Assembly (NCBI RefSeq): GCF_005893125.1
Contig: NZ_VCJS01000006.1
Span: forward strand, 62,001 to 126,000
Length of the DNA stretch: 64,000 nucleotides
Origin: Nonomuraea basaltis
Lineage (GTDB): Bacteria; Actinomycetota; Actinomycetes; Streptosporangiales; Streptosporangiaceae
Reading direction: 5' to 3'
Each line of letters begins with the position of its first letter. The first letter of the stretch is position 1. Both the position numbers and the translations under genes were made by a program. Of the stretch, positions 42,671 through 52,643 are shown piece after piece. The notes beneath the pieces were generated by a model. The model made no database searches. It saw nothing but the letters and a program-made list of their open reading frames with translations, and was not told the origin of the DNA.

Positions 42671-44437
42671 ATGAAGGCGGAGGAACGCTGGCAGGCCAGG
42701 TTCCGGGCCTCGCGCATGACGCTGCCCTCCTGGGCGCGCCAGGCTCCGAACCGCTCCATCTACCGCTCCAACGCCACAGGTAAGTGGGACGTCTACGCCT
42801 GGGACCGCGTGACGGGCACCACCCGGCAGGTCACCGACCGGCCCAAGGGCACGGCGCATGCCGCCGTCGACCCGACCGGCCAGTGGATCTACTGGTTCGC
42901 CGACACCGGAGGCGACGAGTTCGGCGTGTGGTGGCGCCAGCCGTTCACCGGCGGCCCCGACGAGCCGGTCGCGCCCGGCCTGCCGCCGGGACAGCCCGGC
43001 GGCATCGCACTGTCCACGACCGGCGTCGCGGCGATCAGCCTGGCCAGCGAGGGGACGTTCCGCATCCACCTCGTACGGGAGGGCGAGCCGTTCCGGCTGC
43101 TCTACGAGCACACCGAGGCAGCGTGGGTGGCCGACATGTCCCTCGACGGCTCCCTTATCGCGATAAATCACGGTGAGTACGGCGATTTCCGTCACCCCGC
43201 CCTCCGCGTCGTCCGGCACAACGGCGACACGGTCAGCGAGCTCTACGACGGCCCCGGCAAGGGCGTGGTCGGGCTCAAGTTCGCGCCCGTCATGGGCGAC
43301 CGCCGGCTGCTCGCCCTGCACGAGCGCCGCCAGCGCCACGAGCCCCTGGTCTGGGACCCGGTGACCGGCGAGCAGCGCGAGATCTGGCTGAAGGACTCCG
43401 GCGACCTGGCCGCCGAGTGGTACGACGACGGCCGCGGCCTGCTGATCCTGCGCGACGACCGGGCCCGCAGCTACCTGCATCGTTACGACCTCGCCGGCGG
43501 CGGGCTGACCCTCATCGACACGCCGCACGGCGTGATCGACGAGGCGGCTCCCCGGCCCAGCGGCCACGTCGAGTACTCCTGGTCCAGCGCCTCCCACCCG
43601 CCGGTCATCCGCTCCACCAACGGCCAGGTGGTGGTCAACCCCAGCGGTCCGCCCGCCCCGCCGAGCGTGCCCGTCGAGGACATCGACGTCGAAGGCGAGG
43701 GCGGCCGCATCCACGCGCTGGTCTCCAAGCCGGAGATCGGCACCGCGCCCTTCCCCGCTGTCTTCCTGCTGCACGGCGGGCCGGCGGACCACGACCGCGA
43801 CGCCTTCTCCCCCGAGGTCGCGGCCTGGGTGGACGCGGGCTTCGCAGTGGTGCGGGTCAACTACCGCGGCTCCACCGGCTACGGCTCGGACTGGCGCGAC
43901 GCGCTGCACGGCGACGTGGGGCACATCGAGCTGGCCGACGTGGCGGCCGTGCGCCGGTGGGCGGTCGAGCGCGGCATCGCCGACCCCGACCGGTTAGTGC
44001 TGGCGGGCTCGGCCTGGGGCGGCTACCTCACGCTGCTCGGCCTCGGCACCCAGCCGGACCTGTGGGCGTGCGGCATCGCGGCGGTGCCGATCGCCTGCCA
44101 CCACACGTCGTACGAGGACGAGGCCGAGAGCCTGCGCGCCTACCACCGCGCGCTGCTCGGCGGCTCCCCCCGCGAGCAGCCCGAGCGATATGCCGCCAGC
44201 TCCCCGATCACCTACGTCGACCAGGTGAAGAGCCCGCTGCTGATCCTGGCGGGCGAGAACGACACGCGCTGCCCGCTGCGCCAGATCGAGAAGTACGTGG
44301 CCAAGCTCGCCGAGCACGGGCGCGAGCACGAGGTCTACATGTACGACGCCATTCGCGGATCCCTGGTGGTGTCCGAACGGATCGCGCAGATAGCTGTCCA
44401 GCTCGACTTCTCCAGAAAGCACGTGAATTCGACCTGA
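42671..44437 (+). CDS. S9 prolyl-oligopeptidase homologue lacking catalytic Ser and His
   Basis: 588 residues. N-terminal beta-propeller (about 20-330) with YRSNATGKWDVYAWDRVTG and VTDRPKGTAHAAVDPTGQWI, then the alpha/beta hydrolase domain with HGGPADHDRDAFSP and VNYRGSTGYGSDWRDALHGD (about 385-425). In active relatives the nucleophile motif reads GxSWGGYLTLL and the His motif DAGHGSL. Here they read GSAWGGYLTLL (Ala448 in place of Ser) and DAIRGSL (Arg562 in place of His). Asp of GENDTRCPL is kept. The gene is otherwise intact, so it encodes either a dead peptidase used for binding or regulation, or a recently inactivated enzyme. ATG 42671 follows GGAGGGGGCGC. Confidence 0.85.
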   Translation: MKAEERWQARFRASRMTLPSWARQAPNRSIYRSNATGKWDVYAWDRVTGTTRQVTDRPKGTAHAAVDPTGQWIYWFADTGGDEFGVWWRQPFTGGPDEPVAPGLPPGQPGGIALSTTGVAAISLASEGTFRIHLVREGEPFRLLYEHTEAAWVADMSLDGSLIAINHGEYGDFRHPALRVVRHNGDTVSELYDGPGKGVVGLKFAPVMGDRRLLALHERRQRHEPLVWDPVTGEQREIWLKDSGDLAAEWYDDGRGLLILRDDRARSYLHRYDLAGGGLTLIDTPHGVIDEAAPRPSGHVEYSWSSASHPPVIRSTNGQVVVNPSGPPAPPSVPVEDIDVEGEGGRIHALVSKPEIGTAPFPAVFLLHGGPADHDRDAFSPEVAAWVDAGFAVVRVNYRGSTGYGSDWRDALHGDVGHIELADVAAVRRWAVERGIADPDRLVLAGSAWGGYLTLLGLGTQPDLWACGIAAVPIACHHTSYEDEAESLRAYHRALLGGSPREQPERYAASSPITYVDQVKSPLLILAGENDTRCPLRQIEKYVAKLAEHGREHEVYMYDAIRGSLVVSERIAQIAVQLDFSRKHVNST

Positions 44438-44572
44438 CGCTTGACAGGTCGTAAGAATTGCCCGACCCGGCGGGCTTGACCGTCGGGTCCTCCCCCTGTC
44501 ACGATCCGCGCACGGTCGGTATACGGGGAGGCACTCATCAAGCACCACAGGCCCGCGACCGGCTCGCGGAGG

Positions 44573-46117
44573 CTAGCGGGCGCGCAGGACCACGATGGCG
44601 AGGTCGTCCGCGCTCGGCTCGGAGGCGAACTCCGCCGCGCCCCTGCGGATGCGCTCGGCCACCGCCCTGGCAGACAGCCCGGCGCACTCGGCCAGCAGCT
44701 TGGCCAGGCCGCCGTCGTCGTCGAGCAGGCGCCCGCCGGAGCGCCGCTCGGTAACCCCGTCGGTCACCGCCAGCAACACGTCGCCGTGCTCCAGGTGGAT
44801 GGTGTCGGCCTCGAACACGACCTCGTGGAAGACGCCGAGCAGCGACTGCGGGGTGGTCACCGCCTCGACCTTGCCGCTCGGCTTGAGCCGCAGCGCCTCG
44901 GGGTGCCCGGCCGACACCATGCGGATCTCCAGGCCGGTCTTCACGGGCGAGATGTCGCCGTGCAGCAGCGTGAGGAACCTGGCCCGCTCCCCCTCCTCCA
45001 GGATCGCCTGGTTGAGCCGGCCGAGGACGGCGGCGACGCCGTACCCCTCACGTGCCAGCAGCCGCAGCGTGTGGCGGGCGAGGCCGGTCACGGCGGCGGC
45101 CTCCGGGCCGGTGCCGCAGACGTCGCCGATCGCGAACCGCCACGAGTCGTCGCCCGCCTTGAACAGGTCGTAGAAGTCGCCGCCGACCTCGTTGGCCTCG
45201 CCCGCGGGCTCGTAGATGACGCCGTAGTCGAGGCCGGGGACCTCGGGCTCGTTGGGCGGCAGCAGGCTGCGCTGCAGCGCGCGGTTGGCGGCGGCCTGCT
45301 GGGCGTAGAGCCTGGCGTTGTCCATGGCCAGCGCGGCGCGCCTGCCGATGTCCTCGGCGAACTGGATGACCTCGTCGGGAAAGCGGTCGGGCCGACCCAG
45401 GCACATCATGCCCAGGCTGCGGCCGCGCGCGGTGAGCGGCACCGCGAGCACCTGCGAGTCGGCCAGGTGGAGCGCGGAGGTGACCCGCGTGCCGGCGGCG
45501 GCCACGTCCATGTCCGCCAGTTGCTCGCGCAGCCCGTCGATCCTGGCCTCGTCGGCGTGCCACAGATAGACCAGCCGCAGCGGCCCGGCCGCGCCGTCGG
45601 AGGTGTAGACCGCGCACCAGGTCGCCAGCCTCGGCACCACCACCTGGGCGATGATCGCGGGCACCATGTCGGGGTCGAGAGTGCCCGCGAGCAGGTCACT
45701 CGCATCGGCCAGGAACCCCAGCCAATGTGGTCCTCGGGAGCTCTCCTCCAGCCATTCGGCTGCCACCCTGTCCACGGAGCCAGGTAGCGTGAGCCTTGCC
45801 CAGTGGACACGGGAATCACCCGCAAAGGTGACTCCCCACTCTTCGACGTTCGCGGAAGGAGCTTTTGGATCGCTCTGGGAAACGCTTCGCTGCCGGAATT
45901 CCACCTGTACGGCATCCCCGAAATGCTTCCAAATCACCTCAAACGGCTCGTCAGCGACTTGCTCGGCCAAATCTCCCGCGACTTGCTCGGCGGTATGGAG
46001 CACGCCACCGGTGGCCCACGCGGTCATCACTTCGTGCGTGAACCTCATCGCAGCCGTCACAGCGGTCTCACCGGGAGCGAACGTCGCAGCGAGCACCGCA
46101 TGGGGAGAAGCAGTCAT
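44573..46117 (-). CDS. GAF-domain PP2C (SpoIIE-type) phosphatase
   Basis: 514 residues. An N-terminal region (about 1-160) of unclear fold, a GAF domain about 170-315 (VVVPRLATWCAVYTSDGAAG, LAVPLTARGRSLGMM), and a SpoIIE/PP2C phosphatase about 325-514: EVGGDFYDLF with metal Asp, FAIGDVCGTGPEAAAVTGLA, MVSAGHPEAL, VTDGVTERRSGG and ADDLAIVVLRAR. These proteins dephosphorylate anti-sigma antagonists. It is divergent from the poly-HAMP kinase and likely belongs to the same signalling module. ATG 46117 is preferred; a TTG 15 codons upstream is possible. Partner anti-sigma genes are not in the window. Confidence 0.9.
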   Translation of the reverse strand: MTASPHAVLAATFAPGETAVTAAMRFTHEVMTAWATGGVLHTAEQVAGDLAEQVADEPFEVIWKHFGDAVQVEFRQRSVSQSDPKAPSANVEEWGVTFAGDSRVHWARLTLPGSVDRVAAEWLEESSRGPHWLGFLADASDLLAGTLDPDMVPAIIAQVVVPRLATWCAVYTSDGAAGPLRLVYLWHADEARIDGLREQLADMDVAAAGTRVTSALHLADSQVLAVPLTARGRSLGMMCLGRPDRFPDEVIQFAEDIGRRAALAMDNARLYAQQAAANRALQRSLLPPNEPEVPGLDYGVIYEPAGEANEVGGDFYDLFKAGDDSWRFAIGDVCGTGPEAAAVTGLARHTLRLLAREGYGVAAVLGRLNQAILEEGERARFLTLLHGDISPVKTGLEIRMVSAGHPEALRLKPSGKVEAVTTPQSLLGVFHEVVFEADTIHLEHGDVLLAVTDGVTERRSGGRLLDDDGGLAKLLAECAGLSARAVAERIRRGAAEFASEPSADDLAIVVLRAR

Positions 46118-46237
46118 CCCAACGTGCCTACCACACTTCTCACTGACTTGGGGTAAATCCAAGGACAGGACTACGAGCTACTCATCGTGACAGACTTGAA
46201 TCACTCGCCGGAGCCCGCAGCGAGTGAAGGAGGCCCC

Positions 46238-49200
46238 ATGACCACGGCCAAGGCCGCGCCAACCCCAGAGGAGAGGACGTATACCGAATCGGATCTCGTA
46301 CCCATCCTCGAGACCCTCTTCTCTTGGCGTGACGGCGACTTCCGGCGTCGGGTGCCTTATGCGCCCCCGGGCATCCTCAGCGAGGTGCGGCTGCTGCTGA
46401 ACGAGGTGGCCGACCGCCGCGAACATCTCGCCAACGAGCTCGTACGCGTCCGCAAGGAGGTCGTCAAGGAGGGCCGGTTCGGCGAGCGGCTGACGCCAGG
46501 CCCCGGGGTGGGCGCGTGGGCGGAGAGCGTCGAGTCGGTCAACCAGCTGATCGACGCCCTGGTGAGCCCGGTGAGCGGCGCGGCCGACGTGATCGACGCG
46601 GTCGCCAAGGGCGACCTGTCGCGGCGCATCGACCTCGACCGGTCGGCCCGCGGCGAGGTGCGCCGCCTGGGCAAGGCCATCAACGGCATGGTCGACCAGC
46701 TCGCGCTGTTCAACTCCGAGGTGACCAGGGTGGCCCGGGAAGCCGGGACCGAGGGCCGGCTGGGCGGCAGCGCCAACCTGCGCGGCATGTCCGGGAGCTG
46801 GCGCGATCTCACCGAGGCCGTCAACACGATGTCGTCCCGCGTGGCCGCGCAGGTGCGCGACATCGCGGTGGTGACCACCGCGGTGGCCAAGGGCGACCTG
46901 AGCCGCAAGGTGACGGTCGACGCCGTGGGCGAGATGTTCGAGCTGAAGAACACCGTCAACACGATGGTGGACCAGCTGTCCGGCTTCGCCGAGGAGGTCA
47001 CCCGCGTGGCCCGCGAGGTGGGCACCGAGGGGCAGCTCGGCGGGCAGGCGCAGGTCACCGGCGTGTCCGGGGTCTGGAAGGACCTCACCGACAACGTCAA
47101 CTTCATGGCCAACAACCTCACCTCTCAGGTGCGAAGCATCGCGACCGTGGCGACGGCGGTGGCCCAGGGCAATCTGTCCAAGAAGATCACCGTCGACGCG
47201 CAGGGCGAGATCCTCCAGCTCAAGGACACCCTCAACACGATGGTGGACCAGCTGTCCTCCTTCGCCGACGAGGTCACCCGCGTCGCCCGCGAGGTGGGCA
47301 CCGAGGGCAAGCTGGGCGGCCGGGCCGAGGTGAAGGGCGTGTCGGGCGTCTGGAAGGACCTCACCGACAACGTCAACTCCATGGCCAACAACCTGACGTA
47401 CCAGGTGCGCAACATCGCCCAGGTGACCACGGCCGTGGCCAACGGCGACCTCACCCGCAAGATCGACGTCGACGCCCAGGGCGAGATCCTGGAGCTCAAG
47501 TCGACCATGAACACGATGGTCGAGCAGCTGTCGTCGTTCGCCTCCGAGGTCACCCGAGTCGCCCGCGAGGTGGGCACCGAGGGCCAGCTCGGCGGGCAGG
47601 CGCAGGTGCGCGGCGTGTCCGGGGTCTGGAAGGACCTGACGGACAACGTCAACTCGATGGCCAACAACCTGACCTCGCAGGTGCGCCAGATCGCGGCGGT
47701 CTCGTCCGCGGTGGCCCAGGGCAACCTGTCCAAGAAGATCACCGTCGACGCGCAGGGCGAGATCCTCCAGCTCAAGGACACCCTCAACACGATGGTGGAC
47801 CAGCTGTCCTCCTTCGCCGACGAGGTCACCCGCGTCGCCCGCGAGGTGGGCACGCAGGGGCAGCTCGGCGGGCAGGCCAGGGTGCAGGGCGTGTCGGGTG
47901 TGTGGAAGGACCTCACCGACAACGTCAACTTCATGGCCAACAACCTGACGTACCAGGTGCGCAACATCGCCGAGGTGACCACCGCCGTGGCCAACGGCGA
48001 CCTCACCCGCAAGATCGACGTCGACGCCCAGGGCGAGATCCTGGCGCTGAAGACCACCATCAACCGGATGGTCGACCAGCTGTCGTCGTTCGCCTCCGAG
48101 GTCACCCGAGTGGCCCGCGAGGTGGGCTCGGAGGGCCAGCTCGGCGGCCAGGCGCGGGTCGAGGGCGTCGAGGGCACGTGGAAGCGGCTCACCGAGAGCG
48201 TCAACGAGCTGGCGGGCAACCTCACCACGCAGGTACGCGCCATCGCGACCGTGACCAGCGCCGTGGCGCGCGGCGACCTGACCCGCTCGATCGCCGTCGA
48301 GGCGCAGGGCGAGCTGGCGGAGCTGAAGGACAACATCAACTCGATGGTGGCCAACCTCCGCGAGACCACCCAGGCCAACCAGGAGCAAGACTGGCTCAAG
48401 TCCAACCTGGCCCGCATCTCCCGGCTCATGCAGGGCCACCGCGACCTGTTCGAGGTGGCCAAGCTGACGATGAGCGAGCTGACGCCGCTGGTCTCGGCCC
48501 GCTACGGCGCCTTCTACGGCATCGACCCCGAGGGCGACCACGAGCTGGTGCTGATCGGCGGCTACGGCGTACGTCCCGGCCGAGGGCCGCGCCAGCGCTT
48601 CGCCATCGGCCAGGGCATCGTCGGCCAGGCGGCGGCCGAGGGCAGGCACATCGTGCTCGACGACGTGCCACCGCAGTTCGTCACCATCGACAGCGGGCTC
48701 AGCCAGTCCACGCCCGCGCAGATCGTGGTGCTGCCGATCCTGTTCGAGAGCCGCGTGCTCGGCGTTCTGGAGCTGGCCTCGTTCACCCCGTTCGGCGAGG
48801 TGCACCTGGACTTCCTGCGGCAGCTCGTCGAGACCATCGGCGTCACGATGAACACGATCATCGCCAACTCCCGCACCGAAGACCTGCTGACCGAGTCGCA
48901 GCGGCTCACCCGGGAGCTGCAGGAGCGCTCGGACGAGCTGCAGCGCCAGCAGGAGGAGCTGCGCAGGTCCAACGCCGAGCTGGAGGACAAGGCAGCGCTG
49001 CTGGCCAAGCAGAACCGCGCGATCGAGATCCAGAACTTCCAGATCGAGCAGGCCCGCCGGACGCTGGAGGAGCGGGCCGAGCAGCTGGCCGTGTCCTCGC
49101 GCTACAAGTCCGAGTTCCTCGCCAACATGTCGCACGAGCTGCGCACACCGCTCAACAGCCTGCTGGTGCTGGCCAAGCTGCTGACCGAGAACGCCGAGGG

Positions 49201-50419
49201 CAACCTGACCTCGCAGCAGGTCGAGTTCGCCCGTACGATCCACAGCGCGGGCTCGGCGCTGCTCCAGCTGATCAACGACATGCTCGACCTGTCGAAGGTC
49301 GAGGCGGGCCGGATGGACATCCACCCGATCCAGGTGTCGCTGCCCAAGATGGTCGACCTGCTGGAGGCGGCGTTCGCGCCGCTGGCCCAGGACAAGGGCC
49401 TGTCGTTCAGCGTGGACGTCGAGTCCGACGTGCCGAACGAGCTGCGCGCCGACGAGCAGCGCCTGCAGCAGGTCCTGCGTAACCTGCTCTCCAACGCGGT
49501 GAAGTTCACGCCACGGGGCGAGGTCAAGCTGCGCGTCTCGATGGCTCCGCCCGGAGTCGACTTCGACGACGACACGCTGCACGACGCCCACGATCTGCTG
49601 GCCTTCCATGTGGTCGACACCGGCATCGGCATCGCACCCGACAAACGGGACGTCATCTTCGAGGCCTTCAGACAGGCCGACGGCACCACGAGCAGGAAGT
49701 ACGGCGGCACCGGCCTGGGGCTGGCGATCTGCCGGGACATCGCCAGGCTGCTCGGCGGCGAGATCCACGTGGACAGCGAGCTGGGCAAGGGCAGCACGTT
49801 CACGCTCTACCTGCCGGCCTCTTACACCGGCCCGCTGGCCGCCACCGACGGCGGCGCGGCTCGCCGGCAGCTCATGACGTCGCCGGTGGACGAGCAGCCC
49901 ACCGCCGCCACGGTGCCCGAGCCGCCGCTGCCGCTGGACCTGCCGATGCCCGAGCTGGTCGAGCCGCCGGTCGAGACGCCCACCCAGTGGCAGGGCGACG
50001 ATCCGCTCAACGGCTCGAAGATCCTCATCGTGGACGACGACATCCGCAACGTGTTCGCATTGACCAGCGTGCTGGAGCGACACGGCTCCACAGTCGTCTA
50101 CGCTGAAAACGGCCGGGAGGGGATCGAGCAGCTCGAACGGAACGAGGACGTCGCGCTCGTGCTGATGGACATCATGATGCCGGAGATGGACGGCTGGGCC
50201 ACGACCTCGGCCATCCGGCGCATGCCGCAGTTCGCCGATCTGCCGATCATCGCGCTGACCGCCAAGGTCATGCGGGGCGATCGGGAGAAGAGCATCGCGT
50301 CGGGCGCGTCCGACTACGTGCCCAAGCCGGTCGACGTGGACCGGCTGCTCGAACGCCTGCGCGGCTGGCTCAGCCGCGGTCGCGGAGCCACGACCGACTC
50401 ATCAGCCGAAGGGGCGTGA
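46238..50419 (+). CDS. Poly-HAMP hybrid sensor histidine kinase/response regulator
   Basis: 1393 residues with no membrane helix, so soluble. Seven HAMP-like units in tandem (about 115-730), repeat period 276 bases (92 residues; first step 282), with alternating types [19 protein letters not shown] and [11 protein letters not shown]. Then GAF (about 730-880, [20 protein letters not shown]), a coiled coil (about 885-950), HisKA with SHELRTPLN (His near 966), HATPase (about 1065-1195, [25 protein letters not shown]) and a C-terminal receiver (about 1262-1384, [12 protein letters not shown]). It resembles fungal Nik1/group III osmosensors and bacterial relatives. ATG 46238 follows GAAGGAGG four bases upstream; GTG 46187 lacks this. 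A receiver-only gene follows after three bases. Confidence 0.9.
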   Translation: MTTAKAAPTPEERTYTESDLVPILETLFSWRDGDFRRRVPYAPPGILSEVRLLLNEVADRREHLANELVRVRKEVVKEGRFGERLTPGPGVGAWAESVESVNQLIDALVSPVSGAADVIDAVAKGDLSRRIDLDRSARGEVRRLGKAINGMVDQLALFNSEVTRVAREAGTEGRLGGSANLRGMSGSWRDLTEAVNTMSSRVAAQVRDIAVVTTAVAKGDLSRKVTVDAVGEMFELKNTVNTMVDQLSGFAEEVTRVAREVGTEGQLGGQAQVTGVSGVWKDLTDNVNFMANNLTSQVRSIATVATAVAQGNLSKKITVDAQGEILQLKDTLNTMVDQLSSFADEVTRVAREVGTEGKLGGRAEVKGVSGVWKDLTDNVNSMANNLTYQVRNIAQVTTAVANGDLTRKIDVDAQGEILELKSTMNTMVEQLSSFASEVTRVAREVGTEGQLGGQAQVRGVSGVWKDLTDNVNSMANNLTSQVRQIAAVSSAVAQGNLSKKITVDAQGEILQLKDTLNTMVDQLSSFADEVTRVAREVGTQGQLGGQARVQGVSGVWKDLTDNVNFMANNLTYQVRNIAEVTTAVANGDLTRKIDVDAQGEILALKTTINRMVDQLSSFASEVTRVAREVGSEGQLGGQARVEGVEGTWKRLTESVNELAGNLTTQVRAIATVTSAVARGDLTRSIAVEAQGELAELKDNINSMVANLRETTQANQEQDWLKSNLARISRLMQGHRDLFEVAKLTMSELTPLVSARYGAFYGIDPEGDHELVLIGGYGVRPGRGPRQRFAIGQGIVGQAAAEGRHIVLDDVPPQFVTIDSGLSQSTPAQIVVLPILFESRVLGVLELASFTPFGEVHLDFLRQLVETIGVTMNTIIANSRTEDLLTESQRLTRELQERSDELQRQQEELRRSNAELEDKAALLAKQNRAIEIQNFQIEQARRTLEERAEQLAVSSRYKSEFLANMSHELRTPLNSLLVLAKLLTENAEGNLTSQQVEFARTIHSAGSALLQLINDMLDLSKVEAGRMDIHPIQVSLPKMVDLLEAAFAPLAQDKGLSFSVDVESDVPNELRADEQRLQQVLRNLLSNAVKFTPRGEVKLRVSMAPPGVDFDDDTLHDAHDLLAFHVVDTGIGIAPDKRDVIFEAFRQADGTTSRKYGGTGLGLAICRDIARLLGGEIHVDSELGKGSTFTLYLPASYTGPLAATDGGAARRQLMTSPVDEQPTAATVPEPPLPLDLPMPELVEPPVETPTQWQGDDPLNGSKILIVDDDIRNVFALTSVLERHGSTVVYAENGREGIEQLERNEDVALVLMDIMMPEMDGWATTSAIRRMPQFADLPIIALTAKVMRGDREKSIASGASDYVPKPVDVDRLLERLRGWLSRGRGATTDSSAEGA
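46604..48350 (+). repeat. Seven-unit HAMP repeat array within the kinase gene
   Basis: Unit starts (GCC of AKGD/AQGN/ANGD/ARGD) at 46604, 46886, 47162, 47438, 47714, 47990 and 48266: steps of 282 then 276 each. Units starting 47162 and 47714 share more than 120 consecutive identical bases (from about 47174 and 47726), so a two-unit, 552-base cassette was duplicated or homogenised recently. Confidence 0.85.
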
Positions 50420-50422
50420 TCG

Positions 50423-51052
50423 ATGGCGGATCGTGCGAAGATCCTGCTGGTCGATGATCGCGAGGAGAACCTCATCGCTCTCGAGGCCATCCTCAGCTCG
50501 CTCGACCTGGTGCCCGTGCGCGCCCGGTCGGGCGAGGAGGCGCTCAAGGCACTGCTCAACAGCGAGTTCGCGCTCATCCTGCTCGACGTGCGGATGCCGG
50601 GCATGGACGGGTTCGAGACGGCCGCGCACATCAAACGGCGCGAGCGGACCAGGAACATCCCGATCATCTTCCTCACCGTCGTGGACAGCGCGCCCGACTA
50701 CGCCTTCCGCGGGTATGCGGCGGGCGCGGTCGACTACCTGACCAAGCCGTTCGACCCGTGGGTGCTGCGGGCGAAGGTGTCGGTGTTCACCGAGCTGTAC
50801 AACATGAACAAGCGCCTGGCCGAGCAGGCGTCCATGCTGCGCGACCGGGTCAGTGGCGAGCTGCCGCCGGGCACGGGCGACCACGCCGCGGTGCTGCCGG
50901 AGCTGTCGCGGCGGCTGACGTCGGTGGAGGACGAGCTGGCCCGGATCCGGGAGCTGGCTCGCAAGTCACAGGACCCGGCACTGGCCGTGCCGCTCTCGGA
51001 CCTGACGGACCGGGTCACGCATTTGCGCGCCGGCTTCGACGCGCTGTCCTGA
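50423..51052 (+). CDS. Receiver-domain response regulator with helical tail
   Basis: 209 residues. Receiver domain (about 1-125): ILLVDDREENLIALEAIL, phosphoacceptor Asp in ALILLDVRMPGMDGF (about residue 56), Thr in IFLTVVD and Lys in DYLTKPFDPW (about 108). The C-terminal 85 residues are helical (ELSRRLTSVEDELARIRELA) without a DNA-binding or enzymatic domain, so output is probably protein-protein. Only three bases separate it from the hybrid kinase gene; a hairpin terminator follows. It likely receives phosphate from that kinase's relay. Confidence 0.92.
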   Translation: MADRAKILLVDDREENLIALEAILSSLDLVPVRARSGEEALKALLNSEFALILLDVRMPGMDGFETAAHIKRRERTRNIPIIFLTVVDSAPDYAFRGYAAGAVDYLTKPFDPWVLRAKVSVFTELYNMNKRLAEQASMLRDRVSGELPPGTGDHAAVLPELSRRLTSVEDELARIRELARKSQDPALAVPLSDLTDRVTHLRAGFDALS

Positions 51053-51063
51053 CGTGCCCACAA

Positions 51064-51089
51064 CCCCGGACGCACGCCAGCGTCCGGGG
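51064..51089 (+). terminator. Perfect 10-bp hairpin after the receiver gene
   Basis: CCCCGGACGC, loop ACGCCA, GCGTCCGGGG, beginning 12 bases after the stop codon. It ends the kinase-receiver operon and may also serve the convergent NYN gene. Confidence 0.7.
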
Positions 51090-51217
51090 ATGACGCATGC
51101 CGGGACGTCGCAGGGCTACAACGCCGACCCGGGCGGTGTCACGGTGGAGGTAACGCGGAGCGGGCGATCCAGTCGCACACGGCACGAGCGGCGCGCTTCG
51201 GAGCACCGGCGCGCGGA

Positions 51218-52459
51218 TCAGTGGCGCGCGCGTTCCAGGGCGTCCCAGAAGCCGCGCCGAAGCGCGTGGCGGACCTCGTCGTGCAGCAGGAAGTCGATCG
51301 GCAGCGACGACCCCTGCAGCAGCCGCGCCTCCAGGTCCGACGGCATGCGCGGCTTGCGGGCCAGCACCGCCTCGAGCCACAGCGCCGGCGCGTCCCGGGC
51401 GACGGAGTCGCCGAAGTCGTGCCCCTCCCGGTGGGCGGACTTGACGGCGTCGGAGAGCGTCGTTGCGCCCGCCGTGGCGGCGGACGGCGGCGTGACGGGC
51501 GCGGACTGCGGCACGGTGTACGGCCCGGCCTGCGCCGGCTGGTAGCTGCCGCTGGACGGCGAGGCGAACTGCCCGGTGCTGGGCGACTGTGACTGGGCCT
51601 GGGACTGTGGCTGGGCCTGCATGGGACCCGTCGCCGGGGCGGAGGACGGCGGCTGCTGCTCGGCCTGGTAGCTGGAGTAGGTGGGCAGCGCCGGCGGCGT
51701 GGACGACGAGCGCCCGCGCCCGGACGACGACGGCCCGTTGGACGACGACTGGCTGTGCGAGCCGGAAGAGGAGGAGCCGGCGGCGTGGCTGCCGGTGGAC
51801 GGCGCGGCCGGGGGCAGCGACGACTGCGATGACGACGAGGAGGGCTGGGAGGGCGGTAGCGAGTATGTGGCCTGCCCGTTGCTGAGCGGTGCGTGGTGCC
51901 CGTTGGACGACGACTCGGTGACGCCGGTCACCACGGAGACGTACTGTCTCAGGTGGACGGCGCCCAACTCGACCAGGTCGTCGCACTCCTGCCGGAGCGA
52001 CCGCGAGACGGCCCAGCCGCCGTCGGCCGCGATGTGGATGACGCTCACCCTGATGCCGAGGTCCTGCGCGTCGCACACGACCTGCGCCAGGTCCTCGTCC
52101 CCGCTCACGACCACCGCGTCGCAGATGGCGTTGTTGCGGGCGAGCGTCATCAGGTCGCGATGGACCTGGGCATCGACCCCTTCGCGGCGGCCCGGCCGGA
52201 TGCGCGACAGCCTGAGCTTGAGGCCCGGAATGTCGGCCAAGACGTCGTGCTCCGGCGTGCGCCGGCCCTCGACCGTCGCCTCGTACCAGTAGCACCGCAG
52301 CAGCGGCAGGCCGGTGCGCTCGCGTGACAGGCTGGTCATCAGCTGGAGCAGCCCGGGGTAGTCCCAGGCAACCGCTTCGCGATGACGCGTGCCGTGCACG
52401 GCCATCGCTCCATCAGCCAGCAGATAGCCGGCGTCTACGAACAGCGCACAGCGATCCAC
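51218..52459 (-). CDS. NYN-domain (PIN-like RNase) protein with low-complexity linker
   Basis: 413 residues. N-terminal NYN domain (about 1-190) with acidic sites in CALFVDAGYLLADG, VDAQVHRDLMTLARNNAICD and VVVSGDEDLAQVVCDAQDLG: a metal-dependent RNase fold related to PIN. Residues about 200-340 are a Ser/Gln/Pro-rich, probably disordered linker (SSSSQSS, QPQSQAQSQSPS) and a conserved-looking C-terminal helical segment of about 75 residues ends the protein (LARKPRMPSDLEARLLQGSS). GTG 52459 is chosen for spacing to GAAAGGGG; GTG 52465 is also possible. RNA processing or decay is a likely role; the partner is unknown. Confidence 0.88.
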   Translation of the reverse strand: MDRCALFVDAGYLLADGAMAVHGTRHREAVAWDYPGLLQLMTSLSRERTGLPLLRCYWYEATVEGRRTPEHDVLADIPGLKLRLSRIRPGRREGVDAQVHRDLMTLARNNAICDAVVVSGDEDLAQVVCDAQDLGIRVSVIHIAADGGWAVSRSLRQECDDLVELGAVHLRQYVSVVTGVTESSSNGHHAPLSNGQATYSLPPSQPSSSSSQSSLPPAAPSTGSHAAGSSSSGSHSQSSSNGPSSSGRGRSSSTPPALPTYSSYQAEQQPPSSAPATGPMQAQPQSQAQSQSPSTGQFASPSSGSYQPAQAGPYTVPQSAPVTPPSAATAGATTLSDAVKSAHREGHDFGDSVARDAPALWLEAVLARKPRMPSDLEARLLQGSSLPIDFLLHDEVRHALRRGFWDALERARH

Positions 52460-52643
52460 TGACACCGCCCCTTTCCTGGTGGTCCGACCTTGCTGGCTCT
52501 GCACCGTCAGAGACCGGACTCGGCGGCCCTCTCTCAGGGTAATGAAAGCAGGTGATCGCGCGAGGGTTAACCCAACAGTTCGGCCCCGCCCGCCAACGCG
52601 CCAGACCATACAGGCGGATCGTACCAGTTTGTCCCGTTCATGG

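Noticed and set aside
46178..50083. 1301-codon open frame antisense to the poly-HAMP kinase
   Set aside because: Long antisense frames are expected in high-GC DNA. The repeats seen in it are simply the reverse reading of the HAMP array.
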